DNA of 64,000 bases from Pseudomonas crudilactis. Its GTDB lineage: Bacteria > Pseudomonadota > Gammaproteobacteria > Pseudomonadales > Pseudomonadaceae. The notes under the pieces are model-generated. The model made no database searches, was not told the DNA's origin, and was given only the letters and a program-made list of their open reading frames with translations. Positions 15,529-24,450 of this stretch are shown in pieces. Both the position numbers and the translations under genes were made by a program. Every line of letters begins with the position of its first letter. Position 1 is the stretch's first letter. The stretch is taken from NCBI RefSeq assembly GCF_013433315.1, contig NZ_WXVV01000023.1:1-64000 (forward strand). Reading direction: 5' to 3'.

Positions 15529-16944
15529 CTAGCCAAACTGCCCCGCCGATTCAACCGCAGATTTCGGCTTCCTCAACCGCGTCAACTGGTAAGCAATCGC
15601 CAACCAGACAAACCACCCCGGCATCACCATCAGCGCAATCCGCGTATCAGGCCGCAACGCCAGCAGCCCCAGCACAAACCCCAAAAACGCCAACGAGAAC
15701 CACGCCATCGGCACGCCGCCGGGCATCTTGTAAGCCGACTTCGCATGCAGATCCGGGCGTTTTTTCCGGTAGGCGATGTAAGACGCGAGGATGGTCGACC
15801 AGGTGAAGATCACCAGAATCGCCGACACGGTGGAGACGATGGTGAACGCGGTCATGACTTCCGGCACGATGAACAGCACCAGCACACCCACCAGCATCAA
15901 CAGCGTGGTGAACGCCAGGCTCAGCAGCGGCACGCTGTTGTTCGACAGTCGGCGGAATAGGCTGGGGGCGTTGTCCTGATTGGCCAGTCCGAACAGCATG
16001 CGGCTCGATGAGAACACGCCGCTGTTGGCCGATGAGGCCGCTGAGGTCAGGACCACGAAGTTGACGATACCGGCCGCTGCGGGGAAACCGGCGACGAGGA
16101 ACAGTTCGACAAAAGGGCTTTTGACGGGGGAGACCTGCTGCCACGAGGTCACGGCGATAATGCAGGTCAGTGCCAAGACGTAGAACAGGATGATCCGCAG
16201 CGGAATCGAGTTGATCGCTTTGGGCAGGGTCTTCTCCGGCGAGCGGGTTTCGGCGGCGGCGGTGCCGATCAGCTCGGTGCCGGCGAAGGAGAAGATCGCC
16301 ATTTGAAATCCGGCGAAGAAGCCGAACAAGCCGTTGGGGAACGCCGCCTGTTTGTCCACCAGGTGACTCAGGGACGCGGTGACGCCACTGGGCGAGACGA
16401 ACGAGCTGGCGATCAGCACGGTGCTGACGCCGATCAGGGTTACGACGGCAATGATCTTGATGATCGCGAACCAGAATTCCACTTCACCGAACAGCCTGAC
16501 GGTCAGCACGTTTAGCGCGAACAGGGTTGCCAGCATACCGACGGCGGGTATCCACGCCGGTACGTCGGGGAACCAGTACTGGAAGAATCCGCCGACCACG
16601 ACGGCGTCGCCGATCACCGCCACGCTCCAGCTCAGCCAGTACGACCAGCCGAGGAAGAACGCCGCGCGCGGGCCGAGGTAGGCGCCGGCGAAGTCGGCGA
16701 AGGTTTTGAAGTTGAGGTTGGACAGGAGCATTTCGCCCATGGCGCGCATGACGAAAAACACGAACAGACCGATGATCATGTAGATGAGGATGATCGACGT
16801 CCCGGAGAGCGCGATGATCTTTCCGGAGCCCATGAACAGGCCGGTGCCGATGGCGCCGCCCATGGCCATTAACTGGATGTGGCGATTGCTGAGCGTGCGC
16901 TGCAGCGCGGGCTGTTCAGGCAGCCCGGAAGGGGTCGATTTCAT
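15529..16944 (-). CDS. Amino-acid permease of the APC family, CycA-like
   Basis: A 471-aa, 12-helix permease closely resembling E. coli CycA (D-serine/D-alanine/glycine uptake): RTLSNRHIQLMAMGGAIGTG, YMIIGLFVFFVMRAMGE, GTAAAETRSPEKTLPKAINS and VVLTSAASSANSGVFSSSRM are all family signatures. It imports a small neutral amino acid with protons. It is the last gene of a minus-strand set after an ornithine cyclodeaminase (126 bases upstream) and a deacetylase-like gene, so its true substrate may be linked to amine or ornithine use rather than D-alanine. AGAGG precedes the ATG. Substrate assignment is inferred. Confidence 0.88.
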   Translation of the reverse strand: MKSTPSGLPEQPALQRTLSNRHIQLMAMGGAIGTGLFMGSGKIIALSGTSIILIYMIIGLFVFFVMRAMGEMLLSNLNFKTFADFAGAYLGPRAAFFLGWSYWLSWSVAVIGDAVVVGGFFQYWFPDVPAWIPAVGMLATLFALNVLTVRLFGEVEFWFAIIKIIAVVTLIGVSTVLIASSFVSPSGVTASLSHLVDKQAAFPNGLFGFFAGFQMAIFSFAGTELIGTAAAETRSPEKTLPKAINSIPLRIILFYVLALTCIIAVTSWQQVSPVKSPFVELFLVAGFPAAAGIVNFVVLTSAASSANSGVFSSSRMLFGLANQDNAPSLFRRLSNNSVPLLSLAFTTLLMLVGVLVLFIVPEVMTAFTIVSTVSAILVIFTWSTILASYIAYRKKRPDLHAKSAYKMPGGVPMAWFSLAFLGFVLGLLALRPDTRIALMVMPGWFVWLAIAYQLTRLRKPKSAVESAGQFG

Positions 16945-17070
16945 TGCAAAACCTCTTGATTTTATGTTTTTGAGTTTTGGCAGAAAGTAGGTGTCGAGCG
17001 TTCTTGTTAGAGGTGCAGCGGCTAATCACAAGGTGAATCGCCCCCTGTGGCTGGGGGCAGTCATTAGCGA

Positions 17071-18123
17071 TCAACTGACGGTGCGCAGACGCGAGGCTTT
17101 GGCCGGTTGCGGATCGAGCAGTTGAAAGAGGTTTTTGATGTTGGCCGGCGTCGGCACCAGGTGGATGCGCTGGCCGATTTGCTGTGCCTGCGCCAGGTCT
17201 TTCAGGTAGCGCAGTGAGGAAAAATCTTCCAGGGCAAAACCCACCGAATCGAACACCGTCACCTGCGCATCGTTCTCGCGCCCGGCGACGTCACCCTGCA
17301 CAATCCGGAAAAATTCGATCACCGGGGAATCGCCTTCCAGTTGCTGAATGTCGCCCTCAATGCGCGTTTGCGGCTCGAACTCGACGATGACCCGGGCGTT
17401 GCGCAGGATGTCGGCGTGCAGTTCGGTTTTACCCGGGCAGTCACCGCCGACCGCATTGATGTGCATGCCGGGCTCGATCATTTCGGGCGTCAGAATGGTT
17501 GCGTAAGCTTTGTCGGCGGTGACCGTGGTGACGATGTCCGCACCCTTGACCGCGTCCTTCACCGAGCTGGCCAGAATCACGTCGATGTCAGGGAACGCCG
17601 CGAGGTTGTGCTTCAACTTGAGTGAAGCGTCGCGATCGATATCGAAGATACGGATTTCGTTGATGCCCAACATTTCATGAAAGGCCAGCGCCTGAAATTC
17701 ACTCTGCGCACCGTTACCGATGAGGGCCATCGAAGTCGCACCCGGACGAGCCAGCGATTTCGCCACCAGCGCCGAGGTTGCGGCGGTACGCACGGCGGTG
17801 GTCAAGGTCAGTTCGCTGAGTAGCGTCGGATAGCCACTCTGCACATCCGCCAGAAGACCGAAGGCCATGACCGTCAGCAGGTTCTGCTGGCCGTTGTTCG
17901 GGTGGCCGTTGACGTATTTGAACGAGTACTGCTGGCCGTCGTCGGTGGGCATCAACTCGATCACGCCGTCTGCCGAGTGATTGGCCGTGCGCGGCGATTT
18001 ATCAAACTGCGCCCAGCGTGCGTAGTCCGCTTCGATGTAGCCGGCCATTTCGCGAATGGCGCGGCGGATACCGACTTGGGTGAACAGGCGTTCAGCATCA
18101 TCGACATCAATAAAAAGCGTCAT
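17071..18123 (-). CDS. Ornithine cyclodeaminase family enzyme
   Basis: A 350-aa enzyme of the ornithine cyclodeaminase/mu-crystallin family, which with NAD+ converts ornithine to proline and ammonia. Seen: TLFIDVDDAERLFTQVGI at the N-terminus, the substrate region FKYVNGHP, the Rossmann nucleotide site SMALIGNGAQSEFQALAF at about 165-182, and NAVGGDCPGKTELH, found in the longer ornithine-type members. The ATG at 18123 has GGAGAATAAG upstream; the in-frame extension to 18231 overlaps the preceding gene and is not family-like. It lies 49 bases after the deacetylase-like gene and before the permease. Confidence 0.88.
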   Translation of the reverse strand: MTLFIDVDDAERLFTQVGIRRAIREMAGYIEADYARWAQFDKSPRTANHSADGVIELMPTDDGQQYSFKYVNGHPNNGQQNLLTVMAFGLLADVQSGYPTLLSELTLTTAVRTAATSALVAKSLARPGATSMALIGNGAQSEFQALAFHEMLGINEIRIFDIDRDASLKLKHNLAAFPDIDVILASSVKDAVKGADIVTTVTADKAYATILTPEMIEPGMHINAVGGDCPGKTELHADILRNARVIVEFEPQTRIEGDIQQLEGDSPVIEFFRIVQGDVAGRENDAQVTVFDSVGFALEDFSSLRYLKDLAQAQQIGQRIHLVPTPANIKNLFQLLDPQPAKASRLRTVS

Positions 18124-18172
18124 GGTCTTATTCTCCGATCCAGTCATTGAAAGGTTGTAGAGCGGGGCCGGC

Positions 18173-19207
18173 TCAGCTGCGTTTGCTCTCGAAACCGTGC
18201 AGCACGTTGACGGCATTGATGCCGATTTCATCGACCATGTAACCGCCCTCCATAACGAACAGGGTCGGGCAGCCGACGCTGGCGATCAGTTCACCGATGC
18301 CGATGAAGTCCTCGCTTTCCAGCAGGAAGTGGCTGATGGGATCGTCCTTGAACGTGTCGACACCGAGGGAAATCACCAGCACTTCAGGCGCGAACTGCTG
18401 GAGCTTTTTGCAGGCGTGGAGCAGGGCGTTGCGGTAGCTCTCCCAGGTGGTGTTTTTCGGCAGGGGATAGTTGAGGTTGTAACCCTCGCCGACACCCGCG
18501 CCGACTTCGTGGCTGTAGCCCGAGAAGTACGGATAGGACACCGCCGGTTCGCCGTGCAACGAGACGAACATGACGTCACTGCGCTGGTAAAAAATGTTCT
18601 GCGTGCCGTTGCCGTGATGGAAGTCGACGTCGAGCACCGCGACACGTTTGGCGCCTTGGGTGATGGCTTGTTGCGCGGCAATGGCGGCGTTGTTGAGGTA
18701 GCAATAACCGCCCATGTATTCGCGCGCGGCGTGATGGCCGGGCGGGCGGCACAGGGCGAAGGCGCTGTCGTGGCCTTCGTCGAGCAGGGCCAGGCCGGTG
18801 AGGGCGATGTCGGCGCTGGTTTTCACCGCTTGCCAGGTCGTCGCGGTGATCGGCGAGCCGGCATCCATGGCATAGAAGCCGAGCTTGCCGTCGATGAACG
18901 TCGGCACGTGCTCGTTGGCCAGATCGCGCACCGGCCACACCAGCGGCAAGGCGTCGTGGGTGCGACCGGTTGCGCTCCATTCGGCCCAGGCAGTTTCGAG
19001 AAAACTGACGTAGCGCTCGCTGTGTGCGTTGACGTAGCACGAGCGATCAAAGGCGCGCGGTTCGACGATCTGCCCGAGGCCGACTTGCTTGACGCGGTTG
19101 TGCACGGTGTCGGCCCGACTCGGTTGTTCGAACGACGGTTTGAGCACGCCGTCTTTCAATTCGGTGCCGTGGTGCAACCGGTGGGAATCACTGAAAACTG
19201 TAAACAT
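18173..19207 (-). CDS. Histone-deacetylase-like amidohydrolase (acetylpolyamine amidohydrolase type)
   Basis: A 344-aa zinc hydrolase of the arginase/deacetylase fold. Visible: CRPPGHHA (tandem His), GYCYLNNAAIAAQ, VAVLDVDFHHGNGTQNIFY (Asp and His zinc ligands), VSLHG, SLGVDTFKDDP (second Asp ligand) and MEGGYM. Bacterial members deacetylate acetylated polyamines or other N-acetyl amines. With an ornithine cyclodeaminase, an amino-acid permease and a divergent Lrp-type regulator, a route that unmasks and degrades an acetylated amine is a fair inference. The start MFTVF (19207) is preferred because GGA lies at the right distance; ATG 19216 is an alternative. Confidence 0.88.
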   Translation of the reverse strand: MFTVFSDSHRLHHGTELKDGVLKPSFEQPSRADTVHNRVKQVGLGQIVEPRAFDRSCYVNAHSERYVSFLETAWAEWSATGRTHDALPLVWPVRDLANEHVPTFIDGKLGFYAMDAGSPITATTWQAVKTSADIALTGLALLDEGHDSAFALCRPPGHHAAREYMGGYCYLNNAAIAAQQAITQGAKRVAVLDVDFHHGNGTQNIFYQRSDVMFVSLHGEPAVSYPYFSGYSHEVGAGVGEGYNLNYPLPKNTTWESYRNALLHACKKLQQFAPEVLVISLGVDTFKDDPISHFLLESEDFIGIGELIASVGCPTLFVMEGGYMVDEIGINAVNVLHGFESKRS

Positions 19208-19326
19208 TGTGCGCATCCGTTATTGTTGGCCAGTGCAAATATTCTGTTCCGGCTGGGCTGCGCTTTCTTTGCTTTGTGTTCGTGGTTTTGTCGATTAATC
19301 GGGCGTTTTTACTCAGGAATAGCGTC

Positions 19327-19827
19327 ATGCAGAAAAAAATATCCAAACGCATCAGCCTCGACGAAACCGACTTGGCGATTCTTGAGTTGTTGCAGGAAGA
19401 CGCCAGTATTTCCAACGCTGAACTCAGTGAGCGGCTGTCGCTGAGCCTTACGCCGTGCTGGCGGCGGCGCAAGCGCATGGAGGAAGCCGGGGTGATCAAG
19501 GGCTATCAGGCCAACCTCGATCGGCGAATGCTCGGGCTGGATATCATGGCGTTCGTGCACATTCGTTTTTCCACCCATGCCGACCACGCACCGGACGCCT
19601 TCGAGGCGGTGATTGCGCAATTGCCGCAGGTGGTGGCCTGCCACAAGATCACCGGCGATGCCGATTATGTGTTGCAGGTGTTGGCCGAGGATCTTGATAG
19701 CTACAGCGACTTCATTGAGCAGGTGCTCAGGCGTCAGGTGGGGATTGCCTCCATTCAGTCGAGTCTGGCGTTGCGCGAGGTCAAGACTGGGAGCCGGATT
19801 GCGATTCCCAAGCCAGTAAGGGACTGA
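19327..19827 (+). CDS. Lrp/AsnC family transcriptional regulator
   Basis: A 166-aa regulator. The N-terminal helix-turn-helix is LDETDLAILELLQEDASISNAELSERLSLSLTPCWRRRKRMEEAGVI and the C-terminal ~90 residues are the RAM ligand-binding domain (MAFVHIRFS, VVACHKITGDADYVLQVLAEDLDSY). The ATG at 19327 follows AGGAAT. It is divergent from the deacetylase-cyclodeaminase-permease set across a 119-base gap and is probably its local activator, with an amino acid or amine as ligand. Confidence 0.92.
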   Translation: MQKKISKRISLDETDLAILELLQEDASISNAELSERLSLSLTPCWRRRKRMEEAGVIKGYQANLDRRMLGLDIMAFVHIRFSTHADHAPDAFEAVIAQLPQVVACHKITGDADYVLQVLAEDLDSYSDFIEQVLRRQVGIASIQSSLALREVKTGSRIAIPKPVRD

Positions 19828-20239
19828 GTCGGCAGGCGCCTGAATCAGCATTTTCAGCCTGGTTTTGCGCCAGTAGCGATGTGCCATAAATCATGATGGC
19901 AATGCGTCATCACGCCGCTCAAAAAGTTCAACGATTGTACAAAAATATAAAGTTGTACAAGTTTTCGCAAAATTACTAGCATCCCTCCAGACACCTTTGC
20001 TGAAACGATAAATCCAGTGTGCAGACGCCCTGTCTGCGACGTGATGGGTTTGTCTGCCGGTGCTCGCGTCGGGTGTTTCTCGACGCTTCAACAGCATCTG
20101 CATTTGCATTTCCGGGACAGTTGGAGCGTCCCGTATTACGCCTTGGATGACGACCCCCGAATGTCTGGACGGTGACTGTGGTTACCAGAGATCAATTTTT
20201 TGTGCCTGGCGTTTCGCGTCAGGGCATTTGAGGCTGAAT
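19828..20239. other. Intergenic region before the chemoreceptor gene
   Basis: 412 bases without a supported gene. The notable content is the pair of TTGTACAA palindromes listed separately. The rest is probably the chemoreceptor promoter and a long leader. Confidence 0.45.
19935..19960. promoter_or_regulatory. Tandem TTGTACAA palindromes (candidate operator)
   Basis: Two identical 8-base palindromes, TTGTACAA at 19935-19942 and 19953-19960, lie 18 bases apart centre to centre, just under two helical turns. Spacing and symmetry suggest a dimeric repressor or activator binding twice on roughly one face. The regulator is unknown; the neighbours are the Lrp-type gene (upstream) and the chemoreceptor gene (280 bases downstream). 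Confidence 0.4.
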
Positions 20240-22174
20240 ATGGCAGTAGCATCGAATTTCCTGGGTGACATCAAAGTTTCCCGCAAGCTGGGAACCGGCT
20301 TCGGCATTCTTCTGCTGGCCGTTTTGGCGGTTGCCTTCATTGGCTATAACAGCAACAGCGTGCTGGTTGATCGCTTGAGTACGACGCGTCTGATCGGCAC
20401 GTTGAATGACGCGACGCAAGATATGCGTCTGTCTGAGAAACAGTACGAAGCCGCGGCTGACGCAGCGTTCGCCGAGTCCTATAACGCGCAGTTGAATGTC
20501 TTGCAGGGCCTTGTGAGCAAGGCGCTGGACACGTTGACGCGCGCTGAAAACCAGCAAGCCTTGAAGGCGTTGCAAACCACGATTGTCACCTACGACCAGA
20601 AGGTCAAACGGCTGATCGCTGCTGATCAGTCGACCACCGATGCCCTGAAACCGCTGACTGCGCTGTCGGACAAGTACGCGCAAACTTTTGCCGGCATGCT
20701 TGAAGCCTCCACGACCAGTGCGCTGGCGTCTGCCGATGGCGAACGCGTTCGGGATCTGCGCACGGTGGCCGACTTGCGCAATGGCATGACCACGTTTCGC
20801 CTGATGTTGCGTCGTTACATTGCGGTGCCTAACGACGCGAACAAAAAACTGATGATGGAAACCATCGATACCTTCTTGAGTGATATCACCAACGCGCGTA
20901 GCAACTTGCCGGCGACCCTGTCGAGTCAACTGGAAGATGCGCATGCCGGGATGCGTCGTTATCGCGAAGTATTGGTGGAAGTGGCCGGGCTGTTTGAGCA
21001 GAAACAGAACATGCGCGACCAGGTCGACCAGGAAAGCAAGGCGATGGACAAGATCATGAATGGCCTGATGGACACCCAGCAGCGCCTGGCGCGTGAAGAT
21101 CAGCACTCAGCCTTTGTTCAGATCGCCGTATTGACCGTGTTGGCGCTGGTGATCGGGCTGTTTGCTTCGGTGGTCATCTCGCGCCAGATCACTGCACCGC
21201 TGGCGCTGACGGTTGAACTGGCTCGACGGATTGCCAAGGGCGATCTGACGGTACAGGCCAAATCAAACCGCAAAGACGAGTTGGGCGATCTGCAAAATGC
21301 GATGCAGGACATGGCGCAAAACCTGAACACACTGGTGCAAGGTATCGGCAATGGCGTGACGCATATTTCCACTTCTGCGGAAAAGCTCTCGGCCATGAGC
21401 GAGCAGACCAGCGCTGGCGTGCGTCAGCAAAAAAGCGAAGTGGATCAAGTCGCCACGGCGATGCACGAAATGGCTTCGACGGTGCAGGAAGTTGCGCGTA
21501 ACACGACCGATGCGTCCGCCGCCGCGACCCTGGCCGATCAACAGGCGCGCCACGGCAGTACGGTGGTGAAGCAGGCGACGTTGCAGATCAGTGAACTCGC
21601 GGTGGCCATTGAAGAGTTGGGCGGCGCGATGAACGTGCTGTCTCAGGACAGTGAGCAGATCGGCAAAGTGATCGATGTGATCAAAGCCGTCGCCGAGCAG
21701 ACCAATCTGCTCGCGTTGAACGCCGCAATCGAAGCCGCGCGGGCGGGAGAACAGGGGCGTGGGTTCGCCGTGGTGGCAGACGAAGTGCGCTCGCTGGCGC
21801 AGCGGACACAGGACTCGACCAAGGAAATCGAAGCGCTGATCGTCACCCTGCAACAAGGCGCGCAAGCGGCCTCGACACTGATGGCCTCCAGCCGCGAGCG
21901 CACCCTCGATACGGTGGTATTGGCGCAGAAGGCCGAGTTGGCGATTACCGAGATCAATCAGTCCATCGGCACGATCCAGGAAATGAGCCTGCAAATCTCG
22001 GCCGCTGCCGAGCAGCAAAGTGCCGTGGCCGACGAAATCAATCGCAGCATCGTCAGCGTACGGGATGTGGCTGACCAGTCGGCGGTTGCCAGTGAGGAGA
22101 GTGCGGCTGCGACGGTCGAGTTGGCGTCACTGGGGCAGGACCTGCAGCGAATGACCGCGCATTTCCGCACCTGA
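20240..22174 (+). CDS. Methyl-accepting chemotaxis protein with HBM-type sensor domain
   Basis: A 644-aa chemoreceptor. TM1 is at about residues 18-36 and TM2 at about 293-313; between them lies a ~255-residue all-helical periplasmic domain, the size of the helical bimodular (HBM) type known from the organic-acid receptor McpS of P. putida. HAMP follows (about 313-368), then the cytoplasmic signalling domain with the hairpin tip EQTNLLALNAAIEAARAGEQGRGFAVVADEVRSLAQR. There is no C-terminal CheR-binding pentapeptide. The ATG at 20240 has GAGG upstream; the longer frame back to 20060 has none. The ligand cannot be read; TCA-cycle acids are a guess from the domain type. Confidence 0.92.
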   Translation: MAVASNFLGDIKVSRKLGTGFGILLLAVLAVAFIGYNSNSVLVDRLSTTRLIGTLNDATQDMRLSEKQYEAAADAAFAESYNAQLNVLQGLVSKALDTLTRAENQQALKALQTTIVTYDQKVKRLIAADQSTTDALKPLTALSDKYAQTFAGMLEASTTSALASADGERVRDLRTVADLRNGMTTFRLMLRRYIAVPNDANKKLMMETIDTFLSDITNARSNLPATLSSQLEDAHAGMRRYREVLVEVAGLFEQKQNMRDQVDQESKAMDKIMNGLMDTQQRLAREDQHSAFVQIAVLTVLALVIGLFASVVISRQITAPLALTVELARRIAKGDLTVQAKSNRKDELGDLQNAMQDMAQNLNTLVQGIGNGVTHISTSAEKLSAMSEQTSAGVRQQKSEVDQVATAMHEMASTVQEVARNTTDASAAATLADQQARHGSTVVKQATLQISELAVAIEELGGAMNVLSQDSEQIGKVIDVIKAVAEQTNLLALNAAIEAARAGEQGRGFAVVADEVRSLAQRTQDSTKEIEALIVTLQQGAQAASTLMASSRERTLDTVVLAQKAELAITEINQSIGTIQEMSLQISAAAEQQSAVADEINRSIVSVRDVADQSAVASEESAAATVELASLGQDLQRMTAHFRT

Positions 22175-22194
22175 TTATTTGTATGTAGAGCACG

Positions 22195-22220
22195 CGGCGC
22201 CTTCGAATATTCAGGCGCCG
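22195..22220. terminator. Possible transcription terminator hairpin
   Basis: CGGCGCC and GGCGCCG form a 7-bp stem around a 12-base loop 20 bases after the chemoreceptor stop. There is no T-run, so termination is only suggested. Confidence 0.35.
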
Positions 22221-22315
22221 TCGGGCTGCAGTTGTCGCCTGGTTTGCAGATGAGTCAGTCCTGCGGCTGTTTATTAACCGCCATGGAAGGTTACAACCCG
22301 TTATCAGAGGGTGTC

Positions 22316-23095
22316 ATGACCGACTTTCCAAAATCATTCACGTCTGCCGGAGGCTGCCTGGGCTGTAAGAGCAACGGCATGCCGGACATGGATTTTGCCT
22401 TCGCCTTTCAGCCCATTGTGGATCTGCGCGATCAAACGACGTTTGCCCACGAAGCGTTGGTTCGAGGCGTAAAGGGTGAGGGCGCCTTATCTGTCCTGGA
22501 GCAGGTGGACGATCAAAACCGTTATCGATTCGACCAACTGTGTCGAGTGCGGGCTATTTCCACGGCGGCTGAGTTAGGGATGACGCAGTACCTGTCGATC
22601 AACTTTCTGCCGAATGCCGTTTACCGTCCAGAGATGTGTATTCGCAGCACGCTGGAGGCAGCACGCACTTACGGCTTTCCGCTGGAGCGGCTGATCTTCG
22701 AAGCGGTGGAAGGCGAGCACGTTGAAAGTAACAAGCATTTGATGGCGATCTTGCGTGAGTATCGTGAGTTTGGGTTCAAGACGGCGATCGACGACTTTGG
22801 CGCAGGCTATTCCGGCCTTAACTTATTGGCGGATTTTCAACCGGACTTGATCAAGCTGGATATGGCGCTGATCCGCAATATTCACCGTGACCGAGTGCGC
22901 CAGATCATCGTGCGTAACGTGGTGAACATGTGTAGAGAGTTGGGCGTGGAGGTGATCGCCGAGGGCATAGAAGATGCCGAGGAACGAGATTTTCTCGCCG
23001 ATTGCGGTATTTACTTGATGCAGGGTTACTGGTTCGCCAGGCCTGCTTTCAAATCATTGGCGCAGATCCCGACGAGTGCGTGGCTGAAGAGCTGA
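22316..23095 (+). CDS. EAL-domain c-di-GMP phosphodiesterase
   Basis: A 259-aa protein that is almost only an EAL domain. Catalytic features look intact: EALVRG (EAL), NFLP (metal-binding Asn), the Glu in FEAVEGE, AIDDFGAGYSG (tandem Asp), LIKLD (Lys) and IAEGIE (Glu), then QGYWFARP. It would hydrolyse c-di-GMP to pGpG and lower cellular c-di-GMP. A short N-terminal stretch with CLGC could bind metal or form a disulfide; it is a feature of this single-domain subgroup. AGAGGG precedes the ATG at 22316. It lies downstream of the chemoreceptor on the same strand. Confidence 0.9.
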   Translation: MTDFPKSFTSAGGCLGCKSNGMPDMDFAFAFQPIVDLRDQTTFAHEALVRGVKGEGALSVLEQVDDQNRYRFDQLCRVRAISTAAELGMTQYLSINFLPNAVYRPEMCIRSTLEAARTYGFPLERLIFEAVEGEHVESNKHLMAILREYREFGFKTAIDDFGAGYSGLNLLADFQPDLIKLDMALIRNIHRDRVRQIIVRNVVNMCRELGVEVIAEGIEDAEERDFLADCGIYLMQGYWFARPAFKSLAQIPTSAWLKS

Positions 23096-23101
23096 TCGCT
23101 T

Positions 23102-23230
23102 TCAGCTCGCACTGATCCGCTCGATAACTTGGCTCAGCGCCGGACGTTTGTTGAGCCATTCAGCGTTGGTAATCTCCCTGGCGATGAGCAAAGTTTCATC
23201 TTGCCGGGTGCGGCGCAGGCCTAGGATGTT
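23102..23230 (-). pseudogene. Possible 3' remnant of an unidentified gene
   Basis: On the minus strand this stretch reads as plausible protein ending at a TGA at 23102: GLRRTRQDETLLIAREI, then WLNKRPALSQVIERISAS. No start codon with a ribosome site lies upstream before the lipoprotein gene of the opposite strand begins, so it looks like the C-terminal stump of a lost gene. I do not recognise the family. Confidence 0.3.
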
Positions 23231-23271
23231 CAGACAAGATCGTCGCTGTTCATCCCGAGGGGAATCGTGCC

Positions 23272-23484
23272 ATGCGGCTTAATGTCGTCAAAGTGCTGTT
23301 GATTGCTGCTGCAGTATCGGTGTTGAGTGCCTGTTCGGGCACGGGTGGTTTGACCACCACCAGTTGTTTCTCCAGCGACTGTCAGTCGCCGGAGGGGCGC
23401 AACGCCAATACGTTGAAGTTTGGTGGCAACAGTATCGGTAGCAGTCTCAATCAATACAGCTCCGGCATGTTGCATGACGATTGA
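23272..23484 (+). CDS. Small lipoprotein
   Basis: A 70-aa protein with a lipoprotein signal: MRLNVVKVLLIAAAVSVLSAC, cysteine 21 being the lipidated residue of the LSAC lipobox. The mature 50 residues are Ser/Gly/Asn-rich with two further cysteines (CFSSDC) that could form a small disulfide loop. GAGGGGA lies nine bases before the ATG. Residue +2 after the Cys is Ser, so sorting to the outer membrane is expected. No function is known. It is convergent with, and three bases from, the next gene. Confidence 0.8.
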   Translation: MRLNVVKVLLIAAAVSVLSACSGTGGLTTTSCFSSDCQSPEGRNANTLKFGGNSIGSSLNQYSSGMLHDD

Positions 23485-23487
23485 GGA

Positions 23488-24282
23488 TTACTGCGCGGCC
23501 GGTACGGCAATCCACTCGCTGAGGGTTTGCTGATACTTGCCGGTGACTTTGCTCAAGTGCAGCCACTGATCGACGTACAGTTTCCAGCTGATGTCATCGC
23601 GCGGCAGCAGGTAAGCCTTCTCGCCGTACTGCATGTACTGATGCGGATTCACCGCGCACAGGCCCGGTTTGAGTTTCTGCTGATACAGCGCTTCCGAGGC
23701 GTCGGTGATCATCACGTCGGCCTTGTTGTCGAGCAGTTGCTGGAAGATCGTCACGTTGTCGTGCAGGGCCAGTTGCGCCTTGGGCAGGAAGGCGTGGACG
23801 AAGGCTTCGTTGGTACCGCCGGCGGGTTCGACCAGGCGCACGTTGGGCTGGTTGATCTGTTCGACCGTCTGGTACTTGCTGACATCGGCGCAGCGCACCA
23901 GCGGGATCTTGCCGTCGGTGTCGAGGGTGTTGCTGAAGTAGGCTTTTTTCTGCCGTTCCAGGGTCACCGAGATACCGCCCATACCGATGTCGCACTTGCC
24001 GGCCTGCATGTCCGGCATCAGGGTTTTCCAAGTGGTTTGCACCCATTGCACTTTGACGCCGAGGCTGTCGGCCAGCAAGCGGGCCATGGCGATGTCGATG
24101 CCTTCGAAGTCGCCGTCGGGGCGTTTGAAGGTGTAGGGCTTGTAGTCGCCGGTGGTGCACACGCGCAGTTCGCCCTGTTGTTGGATGGTGTCGAGGTGTG
24201 AAGGGTTTTGTTCGGCGTGGGCAGCGCAGGACAGGGCGAAACCAGCACCCAGCACCATGATTTTTCTTATTGATGATTGCAT
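23488..24282 (-). CDS. Periplasmic cyclohexadienyl dehydratase-like (PheC) / solute-binding family 3 protein
   Basis: A 264-aa exported protein (signal peptide to about residue 23, cut after AHA). The fold is that of amino-acid-binding proteins, but the landmarks match PheC of P. aeruginosa, which dehydrates arogenate or prephenate in the periplasm: LRVCTTGDYKPYTFKRPDGD, CDIGMGGISVTLERQKKAYF, EPAGGTNEAFV, VTIFQQLLDNKADVMITDASEA, CAVNPHQYMQYGEKAYLLPRDD and YVDQWLHL. No transporter permease gene is adjacent, which favours an enzyme over an ABC-transport binding protein. A plain binding protein remains possible. Confidence 0.75.
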   Translation of the reverse strand: MQSSIRKIMVLGAGFALSCAAHAEQNPSHLDTIQQQGELRVCTTGDYKPYTFKRPDGDFEGIDIAMARLLADSLGVKVQWVQTTWKTLMPDMQAGKCDIGMGGISVTLERQKKAYFSNTLDTDGKIPLVRCADVSKYQTVEQINQPNVRLVEPAGGTNEAFVHAFLPKAQLALHDNVTIFQQLLDNKADVMITDASEALYQQKLKPGLCAVNPHQYMQYGEKAYLLPRDDISWKLYVDQWLHLSKVTGKYQQTLSEWIAVPAAQ

Positions 24283-24450
24283 GTCGTTTTCTTCAAGCTG
24301 ATTGCAGGAGCAACCGATTTTAGTAGCACGAGCGCACGGTGCAATGAGCAGTTGGTACGCTGATCGGATCAGCGTGGGTTGATGGCGATTTAAGCGTGAC
24401 TTGGTTACTCTTCATTTTTTCTGCCCAAAAGGGCTAAGGACGGCGTGAGT

